Positions 35,084 to 43,040 of a DNA stretch of 64,000 nucleotides are shown one piece after another. A model generated the notes under the pieces. The model was not told the origin of the DNA, searched no databases, and was given only the letters and a program-made list of their open reading frames with translations. The translations under genes and the position numbers were made by a program. Numbering within the stretch: position 1 is the first letter of the stretch; each line of letters opens with the position of its first letter. The stretch comes from Campylobacterales bacterium (GTDB lineage Bacteria; Campylobacterota; Campylobacteria; Campylobacterales; Sulfurimonadaceae), in contig JAPLGO010000024.1 in the NCBI GenBank assembly GCA_026390115.1, positions 1-64,000 of the forward strand, written 5' to 3'.

Positions 35084-36136
35084 TTAATATTGGTTATATA
35101 CTCGTTTTGCTTTTGGATATGCATATATTATCGCTCCGGCTGCTATACCCAATATGATGAGCCAAACGAACATTGCGAATGAACTCTCATCCTCTGCCTC
35201 TTCTTTTATCTTTTTAACAACTATTGTCTCTTCTTTTTTTGCACTTTCTACACTTTTTGTTGCAACTTTTGTCTCTGCAGCGACGGAATAACTACTCTCT
35301 TTTATTGCTTGATTTGTCATATTTATCTCTTTAACTAGAGGTGCTGTTATGTTTGTGTCCACTTTTATTGCCATGTTATTTGCATCTGTTTTTGTTACTG
35401 AAATATTTTTATTGTCAGCTTCTTTTTTAGTAGGAATGATTGCCGACATCCTTGCTGCCGCTACTTTAAGGCTTTGTTCTTCTTCTTTGGTTTGATTTGT
35501 TTTATTTATCACATCATATTTTCGACTGAATGCACTCTTAAATTTTGGCTGAACCAAATTCATGACCTCTTGATACACCTCTTGATTTTTTATTGGTTCT
35601 ATTATCAGAACAGTATAGTTGCCAAGAGGTCGCACATAAATTGCAAAATCATTTTTTGTTGCTAGAGTATTAAGTTTTTCGTACACCTCCTTTTTTTGGA
35701 ACATTTCTAACTCCTCAAGCGCCACCTCTTTTTTAGAGTAGGTTTTTAATATAACCTTCTTTGGGTATTGCGAACTTAATGATGCATAGACAGATGAAGT
35801 TTGCGCCACATTTTGTGATAATTCTTCAATATTTATTGCAGTGGCTTTGAGAAACTTTGGCATAATCAGTTTCAATGTCTCTTCCAATATATACTGATTT
35901 TTTATAGGTTCTGCAACCAAAAGATTCTTTTTTCCAGATGCTGTAACATGAATATCAAAATCATTCTCTTTAGAAATAAGTTCAAGTTTACTATAAATTT
36001 CATCACTCTTTAGTTTTTCAAATGCAGCATTCGCACTCTCCCTGTCTTTAAAACTATCAAAAACAATCTGCTTTGTATATGCCCCTAAAGAACTGCTTAT
36101 CAGTATGATTGTCACTGCTGTAAAAATAATTTTCAA
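35084..36136 (-). CDS. secreted, C-terminally anchored protein with duplicated SPOR-like unit
   Basis: The 350-residue protein has a signal peptide (IIFTAVTIILISSSLGAYT), then two homologous units of about 78 residues. Unit 1 (about 22-100) has QIVFDSFKDRESANAAFEKL and LLVAEPIKNQYILEETLKLI. Unit 2 (about 126-205) has VILKTYSKKEVALEELEMFQ and VLIIEPIKNQEVYQEVMNLV. The beta-alpha-beta rhythm recalls SPOR peptidoglycan-binding domains, though I cannot confirm the family. A Thr/Asn/Lys-rich linker follows, then one membrane helix (FAMFVWLIILGIAAGAIIYAY). The start is TTG with GGAAG upstream. It diverges from the sigma28-type gene at 36284. Confidence 0.7.
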   Translation of the reverse strand: MKIIFTAVTIILISSSLGAYTKQIVFDSFKDRESANAAFEKLKSDEIYSKLELISKENDFDIHVTASGKKNLLVAEPIKNQYILEETLKLIMPKFLKATAINIEELSQNVAQTSSVYASLSSQYPKKVILKTYSKKEVALEELEMFQKKEVYEKLNTLATKNDFAIYVRPLGNYTVLIIEPIKNQEVYQEVMNLVQPKFKSAFSRKYDVINKTNQTKEEEQSLKVAAARMSAIIPTKKEADNKNISVTKTDANNMAIKVDTNITAPLVKEINMTNQAIKESSYSVAAETKVATKSVESAKKEETIVVKKIKEEAEDESSFAMFVWLIILGIAAGAIIYAYPKAKRVYNQY

Positions 36137-36230
36137 GCATACTTCCCAGAAATAAATTTTGAATTCATTATATTGTTTTAATTATAAATAAAATCTAAAA
36201 ATGAATAAAAAAATTAAACCCTTCTTAGAT

Positions 36231-36257
36231 TAAAAAAAAATTTTCTTTTTCCGATAA
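36231..36257 (+). promoter_or_regulatory. sigma28 (FliA)-type promoter
   Basis: TAAA at 36231-36234, exactly 15 bases, then TCCGATAA at 36250-36257 match TAAA-N15-GCCGATAA at 11 of 12 positions. The spacer is A/T-only except one C. It lies 26 bases before the ATG at 36284. The element drives an unknown protein and probably the MCP-like gene behind it, placing both in the late flagellar regulon (inference). Confidence 0.65.
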
Positions 36258-36283
36258 TATTGAAAATTACTACAAGGTATATT

Positions 36284-36808
36284 ATGAACACTTCCTACGG
36301 ATTGAATTCCTATACATCACACGATTTAAGCATAAGCATGAAAACATCGAGCAGCGATGTTATCAATATGGATTTTGCAAATAAAAAAGAGCTTTCTTTG
36401 TCGCATCAAGAGAGCAAAAATGCAACTAAAGATAACCTCTCTTTTTCTTCCATGCAATCATTTCAATTCTCTATGACGGGCAATGGAATAGATGAACAAG
36501 ACCAAAAAGAGATAGATGCTTTTATGAAAATTGCAAAACCGTTTGTTGATTCATTTTTAAAAGAGCTAGAGCAAGATGCGCCGCAAACTCCGGTTACAAA
36601 GCTGGCAAACAAAATAGCGGATATTTTTGCACCTATGAAAGAAAAAGATCAAAATACAAAAAATCAGGTAAAAACAGACATAGTAAAAATGTTTGACAAC
36701 TCAATGAATCAAAGCGATTCCATGAGTAAAATCTTTGAAGATGCAAAAAAATTATTAGAAAAAACTCTTCAAGAGTTTGATGATTACAACAAAAAACTAT
36801 ATGCCTGA
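36284..36808 (+). CDS. unknown protein under a sigma28-type promoter
   Basis: I do not recognise this 174-residue soluble protein. The N-terminal 60 residues are rich in Ser, Thr and Asn (MNTSYGLNSYTSHDLSIS), probably disordered. The rest is helical (DEQDQKEIDAFMKIAKPFVDSFLKELEQD, KQFDNSM-like, EDAKKLLEKTLQEFDDYNKK). There is no signal peptide and no cysteine. The track's TTG start at 36260 lies inside the promoter. The ATG at 36284 follows AAGG at good spacing. Its sigma28 control and unstructured N-terminus resemble flagellar-exported Fed/FspA-like proteins of Campylobacter, which is inference only. Confidence 0.7.
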   Translation: MNTSYGLNSYTSHDLSISMKTSSSDVINMDFANKKELSLSHQESKNATKDNLSFSSMQSFQFSMTGNGIDEQDQKEIDAFMKIAKPFVDSFLKELEQDAPQTPVTKLANKIADIFAPMKEKDQNTKNQVKTDIVKMFDNSMNQSDSMSKIFEDAKKLLEKTLQEFDDYNKKLYA

Positions 36809-36842
36809 TTCTTTTTGGAATAGTATATGCTTGTAAAATTGT

Positions 36843-38015
36843 ATGAAATCACTAATATTGATAATTTTATTAAATGTAGCTATTTTAGCTTCATCGGCGT
36901 TTGATGTAGAGCAGGAATATGAACAGCTCAATGCGGGAATTGAAAAAATATCTCCTCTTCTCTCCGCAGAAGATAAAGTATCTCTTTATCTGTTAGTTCT
37001 CGCAACGCATGACAAAATAGCAACTGCTTATGCTCTAGGGGAGCATGGCGGTGATTCAGTAAAAGAGGTAGAGCAAGAGACATTAAAGCTCTTCTCCTTA
37101 ATAAAAATGAATAACGAGAAAATTAAGAAGAGTGACGTCGAAAATTTAGTAGAGCTCTACTCCCAGATGAATAAATATGGGTTGGAGTTTATTAAAAGCA
37201 ACTCAAACGAGTCCAACAACCCTCTTCCTATTTTTATATTTTTAGGTGCTGCAGCTCTTGCTCTAGGATTTGGTGTAAGTTATTTTTTCTTTAGAAATCA
37301 AAACACCCCTCTAATCAATAGCGATAAACAAAGCCGCAACATTAACGATATCTTTGCAAATCTGCCGGAAATGGACAAAACACAAAACAAAAACGAAAGC
37401 GACAACTCGGGAAAAGCAGAGAAGGAAGTCTCTTCTGCGCATGCAGAATCCCGTCATGTTGAAACTCCTATAAAAAGTAGTGAGGATGGAGATGCATTGG
37501 CGAATCTGCAAAAAGTGCATAATAATGTTTTAAATGAAGTGAAACATTTAGAACGCCTAAAAGCATCTTGGCATGAAGAGCAAAATAAAGCAAACGATGA
37601 ACTGAAAAAAGAGAAGAGAGCTCTCGAGCATGACATCCAAGAGCTTAAGAAAAAAACAGCAGAGTTGCAAGATTCACAAAAAACACTTATTAGTGAATCT
37701 CAAGAGAATTTACAAAATCTAGATAAACAACCCTACGAGAATGATGCTGAATTTAATGAAAAATTAATTTCTCTCAAACATAAAAGCCATAACATATTCC
37801 ATATATTGGATACTATCTCGGATATCGCAGAGCAGACAAATCTGCTTGCTCTCAATGCAGCCATAGAAGCAGCCAAAGCCGGTGAACATGGAAGAGGATT
37901 TGCAGTAGTAGCAGATGAAGTTAGAAATCTTGCAGAAAAAACCCAAGAGACACTGAGTGAAGCAAAAGTAAATATTTCAAGTGTCGTAGATGCAATTTCA
38001 AGTTTAAAAAGTTAA
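36843..38015 (+). CDS. MCP-like protein ending just past the signalling tip
   Basis: The 390-residue protein has a signal-peptide-like start ([17 protein letters not shown]), a short helical periplasmic domain (about 18-125), one membrane helix ([22 protein letters not shown]) and a polar linker. A coiled coil (about 220-300) precedes the receptor hairpin tip [44 protein letters not shown]. Only about 25 residues follow the tip, so the usual long return helix, methylation sites and C-terminal pentapeptide are missing. The frame does not continue, as the rho promoter follows. It could still bind CheW/CheA at the tip or act as a modulator. It lies 34 bases after the sigma28-type gene. Confidence 0.8.
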   Translation: MKSLILIILLNVAILASSAFDVEQEYEQLNAGIEKISPLLSAEDKVSLYLLVLATHDKIATAYALGEHGGDSVKEVEQETLKLFSLIKMNNEKIKKSDVENLVELYSQMNKYGLEFIKSNSNESNNPLPIFIFLGAAALALGFGVSYFFFRNQNTPLINSDKQSRNINDIFANLPEMDKTQNKNESDNSGKAEKEVSSAHAESRHVETPIKSSEDGDALANLQKVHNNVLNEVKHLERLKASWHEEQNKANDELKKEKRALEHDIQELKKKTAELQDSQKTLISESQENLQNLDKQPYENDAEFNEKLISLKHKSHNIFHILDTISDIAEQTNLLALNAAIEAAKAGEHGRGFAVVADEVRNLAEKTQETLSEAKVNISSVVDAISSLKS

Positions 38016-38029
38016 GAGTGTCTTAAAAC

Positions 38030-38059
38030 TTGACATTGCCTCTTCAATTAGTGTAAAAT
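38030..38059 (+). promoter_or_regulatory. sigma70 promoter for rho
   Basis: TTGACA (38030-38035), 18 bases, then TAAAAT (38054-38059) is close to consensus. The leader to the rho ATG is about 84 bases, long for this genome, which fits the known attenuation of rho by its own product in other bacteria. Confidence 0.65.
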
Positions 38060-38149
38060 TGCGGCATCAAAACAGATATTTACATATCTCAATATCCTCT
38101 AATTTATGCGTTGTGCAAAAAAATCCCAATAAACTAAGGTAATTACTTA

Positions 38150-39517
38150 ATGAGTGAAAACAATTCACAAACAACTCCGACAACCCCAGCAACACCGACC
38201 CAACCACGCAAGACTACAAAGCCAAACAACAAAACTCGTTCACACACTCCCGTTAAAGGTGTAACCGTTGATGACCTTCGTGCAAAAACAATTGAAGAGT
38301 TAGTAACACTCGCAAATGAGCTTAATGTTGAACATCCAAATGAGTTAAAAAGACAAGATATTATCTTTGAAATTTTAAAGGCTCAAACAGAGCAAGGCGG
38401 CTTTATACTCTTTAGCGGCATTTTAGAAATCATGCAAGACGGCTATGGATTTATCCGTTCGATTGACAAAAGTTTTAACGAAAGTATAAACGATGCCTAT
38501 GTTTCCAACACTCAAATTAAAAGATTTGCACTTAGAAACGGGGATGTTGTTACAGGTCAAGTCCGCCCTCCAAAAGACCAAGAGAGATACTATGCACTTA
38601 TCAAAATAGAAGCCGTAAACGGCTTACCGCCCGAAGAGAGCAAAAAAAGACCTCTTTTTGAAAACTTAACACCTCTTTATCCACTAGAACAAATCAAATT
38701 AGAATACAGAGAAAAAGGGCTTATTGGTCGAATGATGGATCTATTCGCACCCATCGGCAAGGGGCAAAGGGGTCTGATTGTTGCCCCTCCAAGAAGCGGT
38801 AAAACTGAACTATTAAAAGAGATAGCCCACGGTATAACTGCAAATCATCCCGAGATTGATTTGATGGTTTTACTTGTAGATGAGAGACCTGAAGAGGTTA
38901 CCGACATGGAGAGAAGCGTTAAAGGTGATGTTTACAGCTCAACCTTTGACATGCCTGCAAAGAACCATGTTAAAGTTGCCGAAATGGTAATAGAAAAAGC
39001 AAAAAGACGCGTTGAGTTAGGAAAGGATGTAGTCATACTTCTTGACTCTATCACCCGTCTAGCGCGCGCTTACAACACAGTCACTCCTTCAAGCGGTAAA
39101 GTTCTCTCCGGCGGCGTGGATGCGAATGCGCTGCATAAGCCGAAGCGCTTTTTCGGAGCAGCGAGAAATATTGAGAATGGAGGAAGTTTGACAATTATTG
39201 CTACTGCCCTTGTCGATACCGGAAGCAAAATGGACGAAGTTATCTTTGAGGAGTTCAAAGGAACCGGAAACTCTGAAGTTGTACTCGACCGCAAAATTGC
39301 CGAAAGACGCATATTCCCTGCAATCGACATCTTAAAATCCGGAACAAGAAAAGATGAACTTCTTATCGGTTCGGATGTTCTGCAAAAAGTGTTTATCCTT
39401 CGTCAGATGATTCATAAGCAGGATAATGAGGTAGAAGCACTCAAATTTGTTTATACGACCATGGGTAAAAAAGCTACGAATGAAGAGTTCTTAGAAAGCA
39501 TGAATACGAACCAATAA
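38150..39517 (+). CDS. rho: transcription termination factor Rho
   Basis: Rho is the hexameric RNA helicase that ends transcription. The 455-residue protein has a Thr/Pro/Asn-rich N-terminal extension (about 1-40), the Rho_N helix domain ([19 protein letters not shown]), the RNA-binding CSD ([16 protein letters not shown]) and the ATPase. The ATPase shows [20 protein letters not shown] as Walker [37 protein letters not shown] (Walker B) and the arginine finger region. The catalytic Glu and Q/R loops are intact. It is followed by murI after 2 bases. The ribosome site AAGG is weak and somewhat distant. Confidence 0.98.
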   Translation: MSENNSQTTPTTPATPTQPRKTTKPNNKTRSHTPVKGVTVDDLRAKTIEELVTLANELNVEHPNELKRQDIIFEILKAQTEQGGFILFSGILEIMQDGYGFIRSIDKSFNESINDAYVSNTQIKRFALRNGDVVTGQVRPPKDQERYYALIKIEAVNGLPPEESKKRPLFENLTPLYPLEQIKLEYREKGLIGRMMDLFAPIGKGQRGLIVAPPRSGKTELLKEIAHGITANHPEIDLMVLLVDERPEEVTDMERSVKGDVYSSTFDMPAKNHVKVAEMVIEKAKRRVELGKDVVILLDSITRLARAYNTVTPSSGKVLSGGVDANALHKPKRFFGAARNIENGGSLTIIATALVDTGSKMDEVIFEEFKGTGNSEVVLDRKIAERRIFPAIDILKSGTRKDELLIGSDVLQKVFILRQMIHKQDNEVEALKFVYTTMGKKATNEEFLESMNTNQ

Positions 39518-39519
39518 CT

Positions 39520-40263
39520 ATGAAACTAGGGGTATTTGATAGCGGAATCGGCGGTTTAACTGTTGTAAAATCACTTTTAGAGCATGAACTTTTTGAAGAG
39601 ATTATCTACTTCGGAGACACAGCGCGTGTACCCTACGGAATTAAAGACAAAAATACTATCATCCGCTATGCCATAGAGGCGGTAGAGTTTTTCAAAAACT
39701 TTGAACTCGATCTCATCATAGTTGCATGTAACACCGTGAGTGCCTACGCTCTTGAAGAGATGCGGGAGAGTTCTGCATGCCCTGTTATCGGGGTTGTAGA
39801 GTCGGGTGTGCTTGCAACATCCAACGCAATTAAAGACAAAAATTCAAATATTCTCATACTCGGTACAAAAGCCACCGTAAACTCAAAAGCCTATGAGACA
39901 AGCCTCCATAAACAGGGCTTTGTCAACCTTCAAGCCAAGGCTACAGGGCTGTTTGTTCCTATGGTTGAAGAGGGAATTTATGAGGGTGAAATTTTAGATG
40001 CCACACTCAAACACTACTTTAAAGATTTAGAAACTCCCCATGCCATCATTCTCGGCTGTACGCACTTTCCTCTCATCTCAAACGCCATTCAAAACTATTT
40101 CGGCAAAGATACAATTTTGATCCACTCCGGAGAAGCTATTGTTGAGCATTTAGAAAAGGAGTTTACATTTGAAACAAAATATAAAAACCCGAAACTCAAA
40201 TTCTTCGCCTCAGAAAATCCGGAAGCACTCAGAAGCGTTGCAAAAATGTGGCTGAAAATATAG
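39520..40263 (+). CDS. murI: glutamate racemase
   Basis: MurI makes D-glutamate for peptidoglycan. The 247-residue protein has the cofactor-independent racemase pattern, with FDSGIGGLTVVKSLL at the start, YFGDTARVPYG, one catalytic cysteine in VACNTVSAYAL and the second in LGCTHFPLIS. The nucleotide and activator residues cannot be judged. It starts 2 bases after rho, so it is read from the same message. Confidence 0.97.
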   Translation: MKLGVFDSGIGGLTVVKSLLEHELFEEIIYFGDTARVPYGIKDKNTIIRYAIEAVEFFKNFELDLIIVACNTVSAYALEEMRESSACPVIGVVESGVLATSNAIKDKNSNILILGTKATVNSKAYETSLHKQGFVNLQAKATGLFVPMVEEGIYEGEILDATLKHYFKDLETPHAIILGCTHFPLISNAIQNYFGKDTILIHSGEAIVEHLEKEFTFETKYKNPKLKFFASENPEALRSVAKMWLKI

Positions 40264-40312
40264 AGTAGTATAATGTAACTGTTTTGCAATAATGAAGTTA
40301 TAAAATTTTGCC

Positions 40313-42070
40313 ATGGAAAATAAATTACCCAAAACATGGTTAAATAATTTAGAAGTTTTAGACATAGCCTTTCAACCCATCATCAATATTCATACCGGTA
40401 AAACTTATGCAGTAGAATCACTCCTTAGAAACTACCAAGAGATTGGTTTTGATTCTATTTTTGTCCTCTTCGACCAAATCTATAAAGAGAATCTCCTCTA
40501 CTCTTTTGATATTGCTCTGCGTGAGAAGGCGATACAGAAATTTATAAAAATTGATGACTTCAAAAATATAAAACTCTTCTACAACCTTGATAATCGCTTA
40601 TTTGAGATGCCTGATTTTACAAGCGGCAACACAGCTGCCCTACTCAAAAAATATGGTATAAAAAAGGATGATATCTGTTTTGAGATTTCCGAGAGACATG
40701 AGATTTCGAGTGATTGTAAAATGGATCAGGTTCTTATGCACTACAGAGATGAAAATTTTTGTATAGCCATTGATGACTTTGGGGTCGGCTATTCCGGTTA
40801 CAAACTTCTCTATGAGAGCACTCCGGATGTTATAAAAATTGATAGATTCTTTTTAACAGATATTGAAAAAGATATAAAGAAAAAAATAATGGTGAGCAAT
40901 ATAACGCATCTCGCTATTCAGCTGGGAATAAAAGTTATCGCGGAAGGTGTTGAAACAAAAGCAGAGCTTATGACTTGTAAAGAGATAGGATGCCATCTGG
41001 CTCAGGGTTACCTTGTGCAAAAACCAACGCAAAACACAAACGAAATTAAACAAAAATATAATGCTATTACTGATTTACTCAAGCACGAAAAAAGAGCGGA
41101 TGCCGAGTATAAAATAGATAGTTACCTAGATAAAATAAAACCTCTCTTCGTTCAATCCAAAATGACTCAAGTCATAGAGTACTTCAAAAAGTATCCCAAC
41201 ACCTCTATCATACCGATTGTAAATGCCAGTGATGAGCCGATTGGAATATTGCAAGAGAACATCATAAAAGAATCACTCTACTCTCAATACGGCAAATCAC
41301 TTCTTCTCAATGACGGTACAAAAAAATCAAAACTCAAAAATCTAATCAGCAATTGCGGTATAGCGGATATCAACAGCGATATAGCAACAATCATAGAGCT
41401 GTTCTCCAACAATCCAGACTCCAAAGGGATTATTTTAACAAACAACTCAAAATATTATGGCTATCTCTCTGCAAGAGCCATTATTACTATTATGAATGAA
41501 GAAAACATTCTCTTTGCGAGAGAACAGAACCCCCTCACAAAACTTCCAGGAAATACGATAATTGAAAAATATATTTCAACTGTTTCTACAAATAAAAATT
41601 CTTACATGTTATGCTATTTTGATTTGGACAACTTCAAGGCATATAATGATATTTACGGCTTTAGAAACGGAGACAGAGTTATACTTTTATTTGCAGATAT
41701 TATCAAAAAGCATCTACCCTCTGAGTTTTGCAAAGCTCATATCGGCGGCGATGACTTTTTTGTAGCTATAAAATATAACAACGATGATGAGCATTCCTAC
41801 AGCAACAAAATTATAAAAATTATCAAAAAGTTCACACAGGATGCAAAAGATTTTTACTCTCAAGAGGACAAAAAAAGAGGGTATATAATCGCAAAAGACC
41901 GAGAAGAAAAGATAAAAGAGTTCCCACTGTTAACCGTGAGTGCTTCAATTGTGATAGTTACAAAAACAACAAATGACAGGTCCTCAAAAAATATAAACTC
42001 TGTTTTATCTTTACAAAAAAAAGTTGCCAAACATGAAGACAGCCACATCTCCATAAGCAGTCTCTTATGA
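40313..42070 (+). CDS. EAL-CBS-GGDEF c-di-GMP protein
   Basis: In order the 585-residue cytosolic protein has an EAL domain (about 15-245), a CBS pair-like region (about 255-400; SIIPIVNASDEPIGILQEN, GIILTNNSKYYGYLSARAI) and a GGDEF domain (about 410-575). EAL residues for catalysis look complete: AVESLLR (ESL for EAL), FYNLDNRL, CFEISERHE, IAIDDFGVGYSG, VIKIDRFFL and VIAEGVET. The GGDEF motif is GGDDF, and it has no I-site RxxD in view, so cyclase activity is doubtful. It is probably a phosphodiesterase tuned by nucleotide binding at CBS (inference). No Shine-Dalgarno is evident before the ATG. The next gene overlaps its stop by 4 bases. Confidence 0.9.
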   Translation: MENKLPKTWLNNLEVLDIAFQPIINIHTGKTYAVESLLRNYQEIGFDSIFVLFDQIYKENLLYSFDIALREKAIQKFIKIDDFKNIKLFYNLDNRLFEMPDFTSGNTAALLKKYGIKKDDICFEISERHEISSDCKMDQVLMHYRDENFCIAIDDFGVGYSGYKLLYESTPDVIKIDRFFLTDIEKDIKKKIMVSNITHLAIQLGIKVIAEGVETKAELMTCKEIGCHLAQGYLVQKPTQNTNEIKQKYNAITDLLKHEKRADAEYKIDSYLDKIKPLFVQSKMTQVIEYFKKYPNTSIIPIVNASDEPIGILQENIIKESLYSQYGKSLLLNDGTKKSKLKNLISNCGIADINSDIATIIELFSNNPDSKGIILTNNSKYYGYLSARAIITIMNEENILFAREQNPLTKLPGNTIIEKYISTVSTNKNSYMLCYFDLDNFKAYNDIYGFRNGDRVILLFADIIKKHLPSEFCKAHIGGDDFFVAIKYNNDDEHSYSNKIIKIIKKFTQDAKDFYSQEDKKRGYIIAKDREEKIKEFPLLTVSASIVIVTKTTNDRSSKNINSVLSLQKKVAKHEDSHISISSLL

Positions 42071-42429
42071 GAAAAAAACAAAAAATCGTCAATCTTTTTC
42101 ATGATAAAGATGTCTATCAAATAAGATATGTGATTTCTATTACAACAGAGGAAGATATAAACCTATTTTGGGATTTTATCAGTGCATCGAATAACCCGAC
42201 ACATGAGCTGATTCATGCATTTATAACCAAATTTCATAACTTTGCCTTATCCTTTATCATAAATAATAAAGCGATGTTTTTTGAAATTATTTTAGAAGAG
42301 AGCGACGATTTTTTTTACTTTACTCTGTGGAATCAAAAAGTAGCTCTCGCATTTAAATCTTGCATGTACAAAGCACCCTTTGAATTTTTATATGACAAAA
42401 AAAAATCAGTGTCAAACTCAATAAGTTAA
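42067..42429 (+). CDS. unknown protein coupled to the EAL-CBS-GGDEF gene
   Basis: The 120-residue protein starts within the previous gene's stop (ATGA). I do not recognise it. It is rich in Phe, Ile and Lys, with an alternating strand-helix pattern (QIRYVISITTEEDINLFWDFI, LSFIINNKAMFFEIILEESDDFFYFTLWNQ), no membrane helix and one Cys. Co-translation with a c-di-GMP enzyme and an all-helical third partner suggests a shared signalling complex. The function is not known. Confidence 0.65.
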   Translation: MRKKQKIVNLFHDKDVYQIRYVISITTEEDINLFWDFISASNNPTHELIHAFITKFHNFALSFIINNKAMFFEIILEESDDFFYFTLWNQKVALAFKSCMYKAPFEFLYDKKKSVSNSIS

Positions 42430-42434
42430 AGTGT

Positions 42435-42974
42435 TTGGAAGATAGAAAAAAAATAAAACTCAAACATGAAAAAAGAGAGCAGTCACTTATAAATTCAGTA
42501 ATAAACCCAGAAGAAAATAAGTGGATAGAAGCTTATACATTTTTAAATAATGAAGACCTAGAATATCTATTGAAATTAAGTGAAGATATGCAAGAGTTGG
42601 CTTTTCAAATAAACAAAATTGGTTTTAATAAAAATATATTTATATCATTGAGATCTATCTTTTCTCTTTTTTGTCTAACTCTCAGCTACTATAAAAAAAT
42701 CTCTCCAATCGCAATTACAATATCTAACTTTTCTAATCTTATTAATGGAAACGAAGATAGATTTATAAAGCTGACTAAATTAGAACTGATGCTTATCGAC
42801 GGTTTTATAGAGAATATAGACACTTGGCTACAGACACTCTTTATAAAAGGAGGTGCAAATCTTTACTTCATGGATAACTCTTTAAAAGCTGATTTTGAGA
42901 CGATTCAAGAGATGATTCTTCCCCAAAAAAACGCATCTGAAGAAATCTCTTTAGATGATGTTTTTGATTTTTAA
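42435..42974 (+). CDS. unknown helical protein, third gene of the c-di-GMP set
   Basis: The 179-residue protein is predicted almost entirely helical and carries an acidic C-terminal tail (EEISLDDVFDF). No catalytic motif is seen, and it has one Cys. It might be a phosphotransfer-like or adaptor bundle, but the Hpt motif is lacking. The start is TTG, five bases after the preceding stop; the first internal ATG comes only at about residue 52. The three genes form a tight run of EAL-CBS-GGDEF plus two unknowns. Confidence 0.6.
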   Translation: MEDRKKIKLKHEKREQSLINSVINPEENKWIEAYTFLNNEDLEYLLKLSEDMQELAFQINKIGFNKNIFISLRSIFSLFCLTLSYYKKISPIAITISNFSNLINGNEDRFIKLTKLELMLIDGFIENIDTWLQTLFIKGGANLYFMDNSLKADFETIQEMILPQKNASEEISLDDVFDF

Positions 42975-43006
42975 AAGCCTTTTTGATAAGACTTTAACTC
43001 TTTAAA

Positions 43007-43015
43007 TGCTAAAAT
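43007..43015 (+). promoter_or_regulatory. extended -10 promoter element before dnaX
   Basis: TGc followed by TAAAAT fits the extended -10 form TGnTATAAT, 25 bases before the GTG start. A TTGATA 21 bases upstream of the hexamer is too far for a standard -35. This is only a candidate start point for dnaX. Confidence 0.4.
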
Positions 43016-43040
43016 CTTTTACTTAAAAATGGAGTGGCAT

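Noticed and set aside
36260-36283. Upstream TTG start of the ORF at 36260
   Set aside because: The TTG overlaps the sigma28 promoter's -10 region edge, so it could not be in the transcript; the ATG at 36284 has a ribosome site.
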